A DNA stretch of 64,000 nt from the NCBI GenBank assembly GCA_028583685.1, contig JAMXIF010001195.1, positions 12,206,820 through 12,270,819 on the forward strand. The letters run 5' to 3'. Within the stretch, counting starts at the first letter, position 1; each line of letters begins with the position of its first letter. Source of the DNA: Petaurus breviceps papuanus. Lineage: Eukaryota > Chordata > Mammalia > Diprotodontia > Petauridae. This document shows, piece by piece, positions 23,236-33,894 of this stretch. The notes below the pieces were generated by a model. It worked only from the letters and a program-made list of their open reading frames with translations, did no database searches and was not told the origin of the DNA. The translations under genes were made by a program, and so were the position numbers.

Positions 23236-23439
23236 GAGATTCCTCAGTGCCTAAAGCAGTGCTTGGTACACGATAAGCATTTAATAAATTCTTGTTGACT
23301 TATTTATTATTTATTAGTAAGAGGGAAATAGAGGGAGGGTGTTCTCCAAAGTGGAGAGAACTGACTCCAAGGGATATGTGATCATCCCATTAGAGAGTAA
23401 AAAGATGGGTAACATATTTCCTCCCAAAAAGAACCATTT
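23236..23439. other. MIR/L2 tail scrap and unassigned DNA
   Basis: Positions 23,240-23,300 show AGTGCTTGGTACACGATAAG then TTTAATAAATTCTTG, the common end of MIR/L2 repeats. The rest is unrecognised. Confidence 0.5.
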
Positions 23440-23925
23440 ATAAATCAGTCTGACACAACCATACCTGCTTTGGCTTTGAAAACTCCTCTTACCCTGACCC
23501 TCTCATTACCATTCCGATATTCTTATACCTCACTCCCCTCCTTGTAAAGAAATATTGATTGACATACTCTTTCCAGGGATGCTGGTCTCTTTATCGTTCT
23601 TTGCACAAGATGCCCCATTTCCTAACTCTGTGCGTTTTTACTGGCTCTTGCTCATGCTCGGAATGCTCTCCTTCCTTGTCTCTATCTCCTGATTTTGCTG
23701 ATTTTCTTTGAATTTTTCTTTTGAAAAAAGCTTTTGGTGATTTGCCTTAATGTTAGTACATTTATTCTGAGATTCTCTGTAATTTATCCTGTAAATATCT
23801 TTTTGCATCTTGCTGGTGTGTTGTCTTTCCTCTTTGGTTCTAAACTCCTGGAAGGTAGGGCTTGTTTGTTTGTTTTTAATATTCTTTATATTTCTGGTAC
23901 TTAATAAATGTTTGTGGACTTGCCT
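23440..23925 (+). mobile_element. L2/CR1-group LINE 3' fragment
   Basis: GGAATGCTCTCCTTCCTTG, CTCCTGGAAGGTAGGGCTTG and TACTTAATAAATGTTTGTG are L2-type 3' landmarks. The middle is diverged. Confidence 0.6.
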
Positions 23926-24184
23926 TGAGTTGGTTATCCTTATTCCCAACTCTCCCCTTTCTCCCTTCTTACTCCACTATGCAATAAGTACAGATGCCTC
24001 AGTCCCTGACTGTAGCAGGGACCCCCAGCAGTAGCCACGTGGGTGCTCATTGGGAAAATTCTATCCCCCCACCGATATTGGCATGATACCCACCTTCTCC
24101 TCTTCCCCCCAAAAAGTCTCCTTATAGCTTTTTGTTCCTCTCTAGCATCTATTGTATATGTCCTTTATTCCCTAATAAAAATAA
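23926..24184. other. Unassigned sequence
   Basis: Nothing is recognised. Confidence 0.4.
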
Positions 24185-24269
24185 CTAACATTTGTTTTTT
24201 CACTTGATCTTCACAACTCTGTGAGATGAGGATTATTATTATTATCTTCATTTAACAAATGAGGAAACT

Positions 24270-24417
24270 AGAGACAGTTAAGTGGTGAAATGAATAAAGC
24301 ACTGGCCCTGGAGTTAGGAAAACCCAAGCTCAAATCCAGACTCAAATACTTACTAGCTATGTGACCCTGGCCAAGTCATTTAACCCTAATTGCCCCCCCC
24401 AAAAAAACCATAAAAAG
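24270..24417 (+). mobile_element. Marsupial tRNA-headed SINE (first of a tandem pair)
   Basis: CACTGGCCCTGGAGTTAGG and TAGCTATGTGACCCTGGCCA are present, with a C-run then an A-rich tail. CAAATGAGGAAACT precedes it at 24,256-24,269. Confidence 0.85.
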
Positions 24418-24427
24418 CAAATGGAGG

Positions 24428-24582
24428 GGTGGGGTCCAGCTAGGTAGCACAGGGAATAGAGCACCAGCCCTAGAGTAAGGAGGACCTAAGTTCAAATCTA
24501 GCCTCAGACACTTGACATTGATGAGCTGTGTGATCTTGGGGAAGTCACTTCACCCCAATTGCCTTGCCCCTAAAAAAAAAAG
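24428..24582 (+). mobile_element. Marsupial tRNA-headed SINE (second of a tandem pair)
   Basis: It has GAATAGAGCACCAGCCCTAG and GAGCTGTGTGATCTTGGGG, with an A tail. The target word recurs after it as CAAATGAGGAAACT (24,583-24,596), and imperfectly between the pair (CAAATGGAGG, 24,418-24,427). Confidence 0.9.
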
Positions 24583-24700
24583 CAAATGAGGAAACTGAAG
24601 ACAAGAAAGATTGGGTGACTTTTATAGGGTCTCATGACTAATAACTTTCTGAGTCAGTGTTTGAACTCAGGACTTCCTAATTCTCAATGCCAGCTCACAG

Positions 24701-24895
24701 TCACCTCCCTAGTTCAGATCCTTATCATCTTTCATCTTTACTATTACCATAGTCTCCTAATTGGCCTTCCTTACCAGTTTATCTTCTATACAACTGCCAA
24801 AATAATTTTTTCCAAAGTGAAGGATTGATTAAGTCACTCCTCTGCTCAATAATCTGTAGTAGATCCATATTGACTCTATGTTAAATTTTATTTCA
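24701..24895 (+). mobile_element. L2 LINE internal fragment
   Basis: TCCTAATTGGCCTTCCTTAC and AAGTCACTCCTCTGCTCAAT match a part of L2 ORF2. Confidence 0.6.
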
Positions 24896-25001
24896 TCTCT
24901 GACTTATTGCTTTATTTTTTATAAATGTTTTATAATGTACATAATTAGTGTATAAGTTTATAAATAAGCAAATATACACTTTTAGGAGTATAGTACCAAT
25001 G

Positions 25002-25431
25002 CAATATTCACAGCACTAATGACCACTATAAATATGCTAACATAGGGCTCAATCACTAAATGTAACAGACTCTCCATATAGAAGACAGAAGCAAAATATT
25101 TATTCTGACACTAGAAAACCGAATCCCAAAATCAGTAAGCCGATTCCATCAGAGTAACGAAGAAGTTAATAAGCCGTAATAGCACAGAGAGCCACAGCAT
25201 CCTTTAGCCTTCCCAGAAACCAACATTTACTCACAAGCCTAACTGTCTCCCTGGGGTGCATCCTCTTTCTCCCACGATCTAGCTGCTCTGACTCCCAACT
25301 TTCTGTGGGCTTGGTTCCACCCTTCAGAAAACTCCTCCTACCACAGACTCCATGTGATTACATTCAGCCTCTTAGGGGGAAGGGTATATCTTCAAAACAG
25401 AGAAGACCTTCAAATTCCCATTACCATAACA
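25002..25431 (-). mobile_element. LTR-like fossil, family X copy 3, antisense
   Basis: About 430 bp. It starts TGTTATGGTAATGGG on the minus strand and carries AATAAAT near the 3' edge. It is closest by eye to copy 2. No internal region is attached. Confidence 0.6.
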
Positions 25432-25489
25432 AGGGGTAACTTGCTCATTTTTGCCATTATGGATGCACAACAACAAAAACAAATTAAAG

Positions 25490-25640
25490 ACTACAGTTAC
25501 AGTGGCTTAGTCTTCTCAGACAAGGAGACCTGAGTTTAAGACCTGCCTCTGACCCGTGTGGCCGAAGTGTGTCACAGACCAGACAAATAATTACACTTTT
25601 CAGTAGCCCCAGTCAGCTCTCTCAGGCTTTAAATTTCAGA
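25490..25640 (+). mobile_element. MIR-like marsupial SINE
   Basis: AGACCTGAGTTTAAGACC and a tail with CTCAGGCTTTAAATTTCAGA, the type also present at 2415 and 45,720. Confidence 0.55.
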
Positions 25641-25669
25641 ACAGTTACTCATTGGCATTAGTTGAAAAT

Positions 25670-25955
25670 GTTTTCTCATGGGTAGTTTGCTAATCATCAC
25701 AACTATTGTTGCTGTTGTTATAGCTAGTGTTTATATAGTGTTTTAAGGTTTACAAAGGACTTTACATATAATATCTCCTTTGATCCTCACAACAACCATG
25801 GGAGATCAGTGCTATCATTATTACTATCCTACAGATGAGGAAACTGAGCCAGGCGGGGGATAAGAGACTTACACTAGGTCACATAGCAAGTAGTCCAAGG
25901 CTGGATTTGAACTCAGGTCTTCTTGACTCCAAGTCTATCAAAGATGCTTAAAGAC
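25670..25955 (-). mobile_element. MIR, antisense
   Basis: TTTGATCCTCACAACAACCA, CAGATGAGGAAACTGAG and GGATTTGAACTCAGGTCTTC form a nearly complete reversed MIR. Confidence 0.85.
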
Positions 25956-26065
25956 AGGATGAGGTCACTAAAGGGAGTGAGAGAATGCTCCAAAGACATT
26001 TCATTTATTTTACAGTTTCAGCCTCAACAAGTCATTTTAATTTGCTTAAGAATCTCCTGCACCAT

Positions 26066-26370
26066 AGGGGCAGCCAGGTAGCACAGCGAGTAAGAGCACC
26101 AGCCCCAGTGCCGGGATGACTTGGGAATCGAATCCCGGGCTCAGACACTTAGTACCCGCCCAGAAACACCTGGCCGTGTAACCTTGAGCAAGTTACTTAA
26201 CCCCAATTGCTTAGGGGTGGCCAGGTGGCTCAGCGAGTAAGAGCACCATCTCCAGTGTCGGGATGACCTGGGGATCAAATCTGGGCTCAGATACTTATCA
26301 CCACACCCAGTTTTGGCTGTGTAACCTTGAGCAAGTTACTTAACCCCGATTGCTTCAAAAAAAAAAAAAA
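26066..26370 (+). mobile_element. Dimeric tRNA-headed SINE with a single target duplication
   Basis: Two units of the CAGCGAGTAAGAGC subfamily (26,066-26,213; 26,214-26,370) are fused head to tail. There is no A tail between them; only the second has one. One perfect 18-bp target duplication, AAGAATCTCCTGCACCAT, brackets the pair (26,048-26,065; 26,371-26,388), so the dimer probably inserted in a single event. Each head has tRNA A- and B-box-like words (ATCGAATCCCGGGCTC in unit 1). Confidence 0.9.
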
Positions 26371-26439
26371 AAGAATCTCCTGCACCATTTACCTGTCCTT
26401 TTGATTATATGAAGCTTCGTCCTATGTTTCTGCTTTATT

Positions 26440-27095
26440 CATATGAACAGAAAAAGATGGCCAAGAGAGAAGATGTCTAAAAGAACTGGAATAAGTAAAA
26501 GCATGCTAGGGATTTTCAGAAATTAAAGCATGGCATCGAAGCAGGCAGAACCAGGAAAACAATATGCACAATGTCTACAATGATATAAGCAAAAAGAACC
26601 ATGAAAGGAAGCCAAAAACTGCATTGTGTTCATGACCAAGTTTGACACTGAGAAGAGATACAGAAATGAATCTCTCAGCTTTCCTTGAGACCAAAGAATT
26701 TAGGTGCAGAGGGGAGGCTAGGTGGCGCAGTGAGTAAAGCGCTGGCCCTAGAGTTGGGAGGACCCGAGTTCGGTTCCAGCCTGAGACACTTAACACCAAC
26801 AAAAAAATACTAGCCATGTAACCTTGGGCAAGTTACTTAACCCCAAATTGCCCTCCAAAAGGCAAAACAAACAAGCAAACAAAAAAAAGAATTTAGGTGC
26901 AGAATGCTACATGCCCTGGCAGATATGGCTGCTATGTAAGAGTGTTTTGTTTTTCATATTGTGTTGTTGTGGTTGTGGTTGTTGTTGCAGGGGAAAGCTC
27001 ACTGGGTACAGAGGTGGTATATCTGGAAATAAATATGATGTAAAAACAAAAGGAATTGGTGAAATATTATTTTTAAATAATCCATTGTTCCTTTA
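26440..27095 (+). mobile_element. L1 3' end, older subfamily, split by a SINE
   Basis: GGCAGAACCAGGAAAACAAT, GAGACCAAAGAATTTAGGTG and GATATGGCTGCTATG follow an older marsupial L1 3' end. A TTGTTGTGGTTGTGG stretch and AAATATGATGTAAAAACAAA lie near its end. The SINE at 26,711 interrupts it. Confidence 0.6.
26711..26885 (+). mobile_element. Marsupial tRNA-headed SINE
   Basis: GGCTAGGTGGCGCAGTGAGT keeps intact CpGs, suggesting a young copy. An 18-bp perfect target duplication (AAAGAATTTAGGTGCAGA) lies at 26,693-26,710 and 26,886-26,903. Confidence 0.95.
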
Positions 27096-27559
27096 AATTA
27101 ATGATGTTCTGATGATGTTAACTGTATTTTTTACATGTAAAAATAGAAGTAAGAGGAAGTTATGGAAAGTGGGGGATTCATATTCCATGCTGAGTATTTA
27201 TAGAAATTAACTTAAGGGTGATTATTCTTTAAACAGATGAGTGTGGGCCCAGCTGAGGAGAATGTGATTGGAACTATGCTTCCATGTCATCCAGACACTA
27301 ATTCCATGGCACACTGCCTCTGAATCACATGGATTATCACTGAGTTTGAGATTTGGGAGCACTTTAGCAAATGATTTGCTTTACAGGGTAAGTGGGCAGC
27401 CTCTCTATAATGCTGCCTTGAAAAAAGAAAAATTAAATTACTTATTTGAATGAGCGAGATAAAATGAGACATTACTTATTTAAGCTTATTTAAAAGCTAT
27501 ATTATGTAAAATATCGCATATTATTCTTGACTTGTAGTCTAGCCCTTCAAATGTCATTC
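27096..27559. other. Unassigned sequence
   Basis: No repeat or gene is recognised. The overlapping 61-codon frames on both strands at 27,268-27,472 have no protein signature. Confidence 0.4.
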
Positions 27560-27755
27560 TGTCTGAACTGTAGGGGTTCTGAACTATCTGGTGAAGTCTA
27601 TGGATCCCTTTCAAGAATAGTGTTTTGTTGCCTATATTTGTAATTAAAGGAAATGCTAAATTTCACTTAGAAGTTAATGAAAAATGAGATGTAATTTCTC
27701 CCCAAGTTCACAGACCTTCTTAAAGGGGTTCATAGACCTGTGATTAAGAACATCT
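27560..27755 (+). mobile_element. DNA-transposon-like remnant (copy C)
   Basis: TATCTGGTGAAGTCTATGGA at the left, GGAAATGCTAAATTTCACTT inside, and GGTTCATAGACCTGTGATTA at the right show both ends of the family, with an internal deletion relative to copy A. Confidence 0.55.
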
Positions 27756-27837
27756 GCTTAAAAGTCACAAATGATCATCCAGGAAGAGATATTCTTAACA
27801 TTGTTATGGATCATAAACTATTATATATGTATTCATG

Positions 27838-27985
27838 TTTCTGTATTAGCCTTAATTATATATACATATGTATGTATATAACACCTCTATCTGTATTTAT
27901 CTGTATCTCTATCTCATCTCTAGCTACAGCTCTGTCTTACATCTATATCTCTGTCTATGTCTACACTGATCTATGGGGATAGAGA
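27838..27985 (+). repeat. TATCTG/TATGTA low-complexity stretch
   Basis: Alternating TATATGTATG and ATCTGTATCTCTATCTC units, of microsatellite origin. Confidence 0.8.
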
Positions 27986-28044
27986 CTATATCGATGATTC
28001 ATTAGTACCTAGAGGAGTAAGCTCTTCCTACTCTTTCAGGTCAG

Positions 28045-28225
28045 CACCTTCTCTTCCATTTATATTCTTAGACAGTGACCTAAAGAACTGAGGTTAAGTG
28101 ACTTCACCACGGTCACACAGTAAAAATGTATCAGAGGCCACCAGAGGTGGCCTTGAACTCTAAGTCTTTCTGACTTCAAGGCCAAGTCTTTATATACTGC
28201 ATATCAACTTTCCATGTTGCCTTTT
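28045..28225 (-). mobile_element. MIR, antisense
   Basis: GGTTAAGTGACTTCACCACG and CTTGAACTCTAAGTCTTTCT are the reversed MIR core and head. Confidence 0.75.
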
Positions 28226-28589
28226 ACAGATAGATGATAGATAATGTGTGTGCATATACACATATTTACATATTATATATATATGTGTGTGTGTGTGTGT
28301 GTATGTATGTACATATATATTCTCTTTTCTTTCCTATTTCACTTCTGTTTTTTCAGAGGAGAAAAGAAAATAGGGAGCAATGGAATGAAATGAGGAAAAA
28401 CTCTACATATTTCTTAAGACAGTTTTAGTTATAAATATTTTTAGTATAAGCTTAGGGTGTCTGAATGGGAAGTTAAACAGCAGCACTGGGAACATGCTGG
28501 AAACGTATGGTCAGTCCTCTTTGTGTCAGATATTTTCCCCATCCTATATTTATGTGGTCAATTGCTGGATTCCCAGTGTAGTACTTTTC
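28226..28589. other. TG/TA repeats and unassigned DNA
   Basis: Positions 28,240-28,325 alternate TATA and GTGTGT runs. The rest is unrecognised. Confidence 0.6.
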
Positions 28590-28608
28590 CTTCTTTCTTT
28601 CTTTCTTT

Positions 28609-28652
<44 letters not shown>

Positions 28653-28663
28653 TNNNNNNNNNN

Positions 28664-28712
<49 letters not shown>

Positions 28713-28756
28713 TTTCTTTCTTTCTCTTCCTTCTTTCCTTCCTTCCTTCTTTCTTA
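28590..28756 (+). repeat. (CTTT)n tetranucleotide microsatellite
   Basis: About 40 CTTT units, with CCTT variants at the right end. It yields artefact frames rich in Leu/Ser/Phe and, reversed, Lys/Glu/Arg. A 10-N gap lies inside. Confidence 0.95.
28654..28663. other. Assembly gap (10 N)
   Basis: Ten Ns lie within the CTTT array, and the same unit runs on both sides. The true array length is unknown. Confidence 0.95.
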
Positions 28757-29354
28757 CTGTCTACAGGGTGCTCAATAGAGATAGAGGCATTGAATGACCT
28801 TTGATACATATAGCTAAAGAGACAGATAAGACAAACCTCCTCTATCTAAATATCAGAGTGGGAGGAATTCCTTGTTCCTTCCCCTCCCCCTTTCACTGAG
28901 GAAACTGGACTAAAATCAAGAAGGAATCTTATGCTTTTGACTTAATAATTTTAAAAATAAACTTCCCAAAAGACAGAACTAAACAGAATCTGGGATCCCT
29001 TCCCCCCTTCCTCCTCCCCCCCCCCAGGCTAGAAAAGATAAGTAAGTCAAAGTGCCATTTTCCTAACTGGGACAAGACTGAACTGTAGGGCCACTCTGTC
29101 CTTCTCAATATTTTCACACCAAGGAACTAGGGAGTGGGTCCAGTCCAGTGGCAGGAGAATGGGGAGGAATTGAGAAGAATCTGGCAAACCCACATTCCAA
29201 AGGTCAATTACAGAAGAGGCAGTCAATTCCCTTCCCTTCCTTTAAAAGTCCAGAAAGCTTTCTTTTTCCACCTTTGACCAAACAAATCTCCAAACATACA
29301 TACCACAGAAGTGTATATTTGTATTGCTCTCAAATGTTTTCATGTATTCTTTAC
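28757..29354. other. Unassigned sequence
   Basis: Nothing is recognised apart from a short C-run near 29,010-29,025. Confidence 0.4.
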
Positions 29355-29605
29355 AGATACATAAGAACAATAGCTTGCATTCATGCAGCATTTTAAGACT
29401 TACAAAACTCTTTTAAATGCATTATCTCATTTGATTGCCATGAAAATCCATCGCTATTATTAGACCTATTTTATAGATGAGAAACCTGAGACTAAGGCAT
29501 AGATTAAAAGGCTAAGTCAAAATCACACACATAATAAGGGTCTCAGACAATAATCAAACCTAGGTCTTCCTGACTCATGCTTCCTCTAATCATAAACATC
29601 TTGGA
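29355..29605 (-). mobile_element. MIR, antisense
   Basis: TTATAGATGAGAAACCTGAG and AACCTAGGTCTTCCTGACTC are legible reversed MIR parts. It begins with the L2-like tail words (GCATTTTAAGACTTACAAAA). Confidence 0.8.
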
Positions 29606-30379
29606 GTCGAGATAATGGCTTATGCTTCTCTTGTATTCTTCAATCCCTGATTGATTAAATTGATGAGTTTCATAGATGATCATAAAGTAGCCAAATTTTT
29701 GTAAAAGTTAAACAATGTTCCCTGATTCTTCTTTTTCTAGAGAAGACAAAAGGGTTTTTTTTTTAAAGCTTGATAAGTCAAGACATGTTAATTGCATAGG
29801 TTGTTTAAAAATATTGCATGATGGAAAACTCAGAAACCAGGGCATAACAAAAAGCTTTCAACCAATCTGAACATTTCTGAACAGTGAGAGAACACTAGGA
29901 GGGAAGAAGGGGGAAAATGTTATGTTGAGAATAGAGTCTGGAATGTTAGGGGAAAAAAACATTGTAATGGGGTTGTGCTGGTAAATATTCAAGGACACAC
30001 TCTGGAGGTCTGGGGGTGTGCATGCAAGACATACCTTTAAGTTTAATCTACATTATTGACACTTTCTCCATCGCTTTTTTAAGTCTAGACAATCAACAAA
30101 ACAACAAATCAAAGTCTGATGTAGTGTTTGTTGATTTGCAAGGTATAAAATATGGTCCTACTGAAAATTTAACAATTGGCTCTCCAGAGACTATTTAAGC
30201 TGGTTCCATTTCACCCCATGTGATTAAATGTATAATCAAATCACATAAGAGATTTAGAAAAGTCTAAAGAGTTCTAGAATGCTAGATTTGGGACAAGGTA
30301 CCTCAGTTTCCTTGACATCTTAGAGAAACACAAAAAAATTGAGATTGTCCTACAACCCAATAGACAAATGCTCAATTTT
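29606..30379. other. Unassigned sequence
   Basis: No gene or repeat is recognised. The 60-codon frame at 30,016 lacks any known motif. Confidence 0.4.
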
Positions 30380-30565
30380 TGAGATGGTATAATTGAGATA
30401 GTAATGGATCTGAAATCAATTATCTGAGTTTGAATCCTGGCTCTGATTTTATGAGAATCATTTAATTTCTCTGTATCTCAGTAACTTCATTTGTGAAATG
30501 AAAAGATTGGCATAGATTACCTTTGAGGTCCCTTTTCCCTCTAAATCTATGATATTATGATTATT
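30380..30565 (+). mobile_element. MIR
   Basis: CTGAGTTTGAATCCTGGCTC, GTATCTCAGTAACTTC and GTGAAATGAAAAGATTGG are in MIR order. Confidence 0.75.
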
Positions 30566-31240
30566 CTTCTGGAGTATCTGACGCATCATATTATAAGGAA
30601 CTATAGTAGTGTTCATCATCTCTTACCATTGATCACAGATTTGGGGTCCTGTTTCTTCTGTGTATTTGCCCATCTGCTTCACCCTGTTAAGTAATTTCTC
30701 TTCAAACATGGTTTCATTTTATTTTTTCAAACTACTATAAGTCAAGTACTTCGTGTTATTCTTTTGGACCAATGTGCAATAGAGATACACATGTAAATAA
30801 GTGGTGAATACATCTTTTTTTATACAGAATTCAGATATTTTAAAGCCTCTAAAGCCTTGGTGTTCAAATGTGTTTATGTACAACCCAGCAAAAGCTTTGC
30901 CAGTGGCAAAGGAAGGGAAATGGATTTTTCCCTAGCTTTTTAACCTTATGGATGCATTTTGTTTGACACTAATCTTCACAAACTTCTCTCAAAATTATTT
31001 TTAAAGATTAGGAGGAACTCTAAAAGTCCATTTGATAGCAAGCATTAATTAAGTGCTAATCTGTGTAAGGTAGATGTTAAGTGTCATATTCAGTGGCAAG
31101 ATACCAAGATAACTAGCTGTTCACTGCAAAAGGGGTCTGAAACAAATAACAGAAGAGGTAGGCCCCAGTAGAACGTAAGCTCCTTGATATCAGGGACTAT
31201 TTCGTTTTTGTCTTTGTATGAAATATATTATGAAAAAATG
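30566..31240. other. Unassigned, with two retroposon scraps at the right
   Basis: Positions 31,030-31,100 resemble a mammal-wide retroposon (AGCATTAATTAAGTGC). Positions 31,160-31,225 hold an L2/MIR-type tail (GTAAGCTCCTTGATATCAGG). Confidence 0.45.
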
Positions 31241-31245
31241 GGGCA

Positions 31246-31378
31246 GCTCGATGGCACAGTGAATAGAAAATGAGCCCCGGAGTCAGGAAGACCTGAGTTC
31301 AAATCTATCCTCACGCACTTGACACTTACTAGCTTTGTGACCTTGGGCAAGTCACTTAACCCCAATTGCCTTGTAAAA
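31246..31378 (+). mobile_element. Marsupial tRNA-headed SINE
   Basis: GGGGCAGCTCGATGGCACAG, GGAGTCAGGAAGACCTGAG and CTTTGTGACCTTGGGCAAG are present, with the usual CCCCAATTGCC end and a short A tail. Confidence 0.95.
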
Positions 31379-32329
31379 AAATATGCTATAAAAATGAAGT
31401 AATGTACATAAACACTTTGTCTTGTGTAAAAACACTTAAAGCATTATATAAATATAAAAGAGATGACTGAAAGAGAGCTCCAATTTGTTGGACCAGGTCA
31501 CTTCTCATGGAACTATATACATGTGCTGTTAGGGAAGGACATGTGCTTTGGCTCAGTGTTGAAAGCTTTGTGCTTTAAGATGAAGCAATAATTTATCAGT
31601 TTTCATGACCAGGGAATCACATCTAAGATGATTAGTAACTGAGACAGGAAAAGGCACTACTGCTTCAGTAGGCTAGGAAAAAATGAGCAATTGCTTCAGA
31701 TCTCTTTGAGAAGTTTTTATTTAGAAGGCATCCAGGGCTTTATCTCCCTTTGACTTTCACCAAGTAGGAAGAGATTTCACTTTTATCCTCCTTTCCCCTA
31801 CTGGTCATGGCAGCCCAGAGAAAAAGCACGTGGAATTGGCAATCAGCAAATGCTTTCCTTGGTGAGCCTAAGAGTAGGCTTCAAGTCCTTGACTGTCTTC
31901 TTTTTGTGCTGTCTTCCCTGAGTACAGGTCACAAAAATGGCAATTCTGAGAAACAGATGGTTCTGTCCCTGATATTTATCTCATAAGTCAGGTCAGGAGA
32001 TTAGAAATTCCTGAGTTAGTGCAGGGTACCCAGTGCAATGTGCTTCCTGAAACAAAGGAGAAGGTAGGAGGCCAAAGCTGGAGCTGAAGAGTCTAAGATC
32101 ATCCAAACATTGCCCTAGATTTCCAGGAGATCTAGAATTGTGAATTGTGTCGACAGAGCAGATCAGAAATGAAACTGAAATATACATTAATTCGTCTCAC
32201 AAAATGTCTTAATTTGGGGGGCAGAGTAAGGTAGTTGTGACATTGTAGATGTGATGTGGTATTGTTTTATGTTTAAATATCTGTTAAATCTTCAGTGTTT
32301 TAAGAATTTCTTTAGTGGTAGAAGAAATG
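31379..32329. other. Unassigned sequence
   Basis: No gene or known repeat is recognised. Short frames on both strands are not protein-like. Confidence 0.4.
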
Positions 32330-32588
32330 GATGTTAATGAGTCATTTTCACTTGTGTCTGGTTTTCTGTGACCTGTTTTGGGGTCTTCCTGGCAAAGACA
32401 CTGGAGTGGTTTCCCATTTCCTTCTCCAGTTTATTTTATGGATAAGGAAAATAAGGCAAACAGAGTTAAATGACTCACCCTGGGTAACATGGCTAGTAAG
32501 TATCTGAGGCCAGATTTGAACTCAGGGAAGGTCTGTCTTCCTGCCTCCAGGCCTGACACTCTAGATACTGTGCCACCTAGCTGCCCAG
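32330..32588 (-). mobile_element. MAR1-type marsupial SINE, antisense
   Basis: GGCAAAGACACTGGAGTGGT, TTTCCTTCTCCAGTTTATTT, then GTGCCACCTAGCTGCCC at the right end (tRNA head reversed). AGAAGAAA flanks it on both sides as a likely short target duplication. Confidence 0.9.
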
Positions 32589-33224
32589 AAGAAACAGCTG
32601 TCCTATATCTCATATCTACTTCATACATTGAACATGTTTTATAGAAGAGATCCTGCTAGCACTTTTAAAGGAAACCCTATACATGAGACATACCTAAACT
32701 TTGCTGTAGACATTTCCCCTGAAACCATTCTGTTGGGACACAATAAGCCAGAAAATTTGAGAAAAGCTTGATGCCCTCTCTTAGGGGTCTGACTCCCCTA
32801 GGGTAAACCTGAACTTAGCTCATATAAGTCCATATTCAGAGACCCTGTTGTTATACTGGGACCTCCTAGACCCTATTCACATAAATATCAGTTGCAGTTA
32901 GTTGCTTTCCCATTGCTTTATATCATGCATTGTACATATTAGGTATGTAATGAATACTTGCTAAATTGACTTGGGTAGGCTGTTAAAAATCCTGAAGATA
33001 AAGAGTAGAGGTATCATATCAAATGGAAGCAGGCATAGGACAGCAGGACAGAAAGCAAGACAGATCAGCATACAAGAATGGAGAACCAAAGATGAATTTC
33101 AGAATTGTGAGAATGAACGGATGTGTTAGCACCATGGACAGGGATAGCAGTCAAGCTGGTTTTAAGCTGTTCATAACTGAGCTGTATTATGTGAAGTTTC
33201 AAGGAAAAGGAAGAGGCAACCACA
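32589..33224. other. Unassigned sequence
   Basis: No recognisable gene. The 105-codon frame starting at 33,023 has no known domain and its end runs into a reversed MIR. Confidence 0.4.
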
Positions 33225-33385
33225 GCAACAAGAATGACAATAATAATGGTGATAATAATTTACATTTTATGCTGCAAAAACAGCTTTCTAGATTGGGTCA
33301 CCTTATTATCCACGTTTTACACAAGATTCAAAGACCTTAAGTGACTTAAACAAGATCACACAGCTTGTAACAACAGCTTCTACAC
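33225..33385 (-). mobile_element. MIR fragment, antisense
   Basis: ATAATAATGGTGATAATAAT then CCTTAAGTGACTTAAACAAG and ATCACACAGCTTGTAAC show the tail and core of a reversed MIR. Confidence 0.7.
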
Positions 33386-33894
33386 CCTGGAATCTATAGG
33401 AGCATTCCCAGAAACAGATATTTTTCTGTATCTTTTCTGGTACATTCAACAAATGGAATGTAACCAGGTAAACTAAAGTTTGTATCTGTATTTTTCCTCC
33501 CTCTAGGGATCCATCATACTGTGTCTGTATCCAGTACCTCCTTATTAGGTGGGGGTCAGTCTTCTGATATACGTGAATTTGTGGTGACAAAGTTCACCAG
33601 AGACCACTGCAAGAGAGTAACTAAGATTCTGTCATTATCTTCAGATTATATTAGAAAGCTCCAGGCATATTATAAGGAGTCAATTAGGTGGAGCGTTACT
33701 ATAACAAGAAGAGTGAAGACTGGTGGATGAGTGATGGATTGACACAAACACACAATATCTGCCTTAGCCTTGAATCCTTTCATGGCAGGTTTTCATATGT
33801 CAGTCACATCCTTTTCTATTCCTTTAAAGAAAAAAAAAGATGTGCGATGGGCATGTCACATATGCGTTCCACAATCCAGGCATTTGGAGAGATA
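33386..33894. other. Unassigned sequence
   Basis: No repeat or gene is recognised. Confidence 0.4.

Larger units (their letters stand above)
24185..24700 (-). mobile_element. MIR, antisense, split by two SINEs
   Basis: The left part (ATCTTCACAACTCTGTGAGA, ATTATTATTATTATCTTC) and right part (GAACTCAGGACTTCCTAATT) are one reversed MIR. It is interrupted exactly at its CAAATGAGGAAACT word by the SINEs at 24,270 and 24,428. Confidence 0.8.

Noticed and set aside
26066-26140. tRNA gene (A-box and B-box words present)
   Set aside because: No complete cloverleaf; the words are the tRNA-derived head of a SINE, repeated elsewhere.
28457-28809. Leu/Ser/Phe-rich frames on plus, Lys/Glu/Arg on minus
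   Set aside because: They are the CTTT microsatellite, interrupted by a gap.
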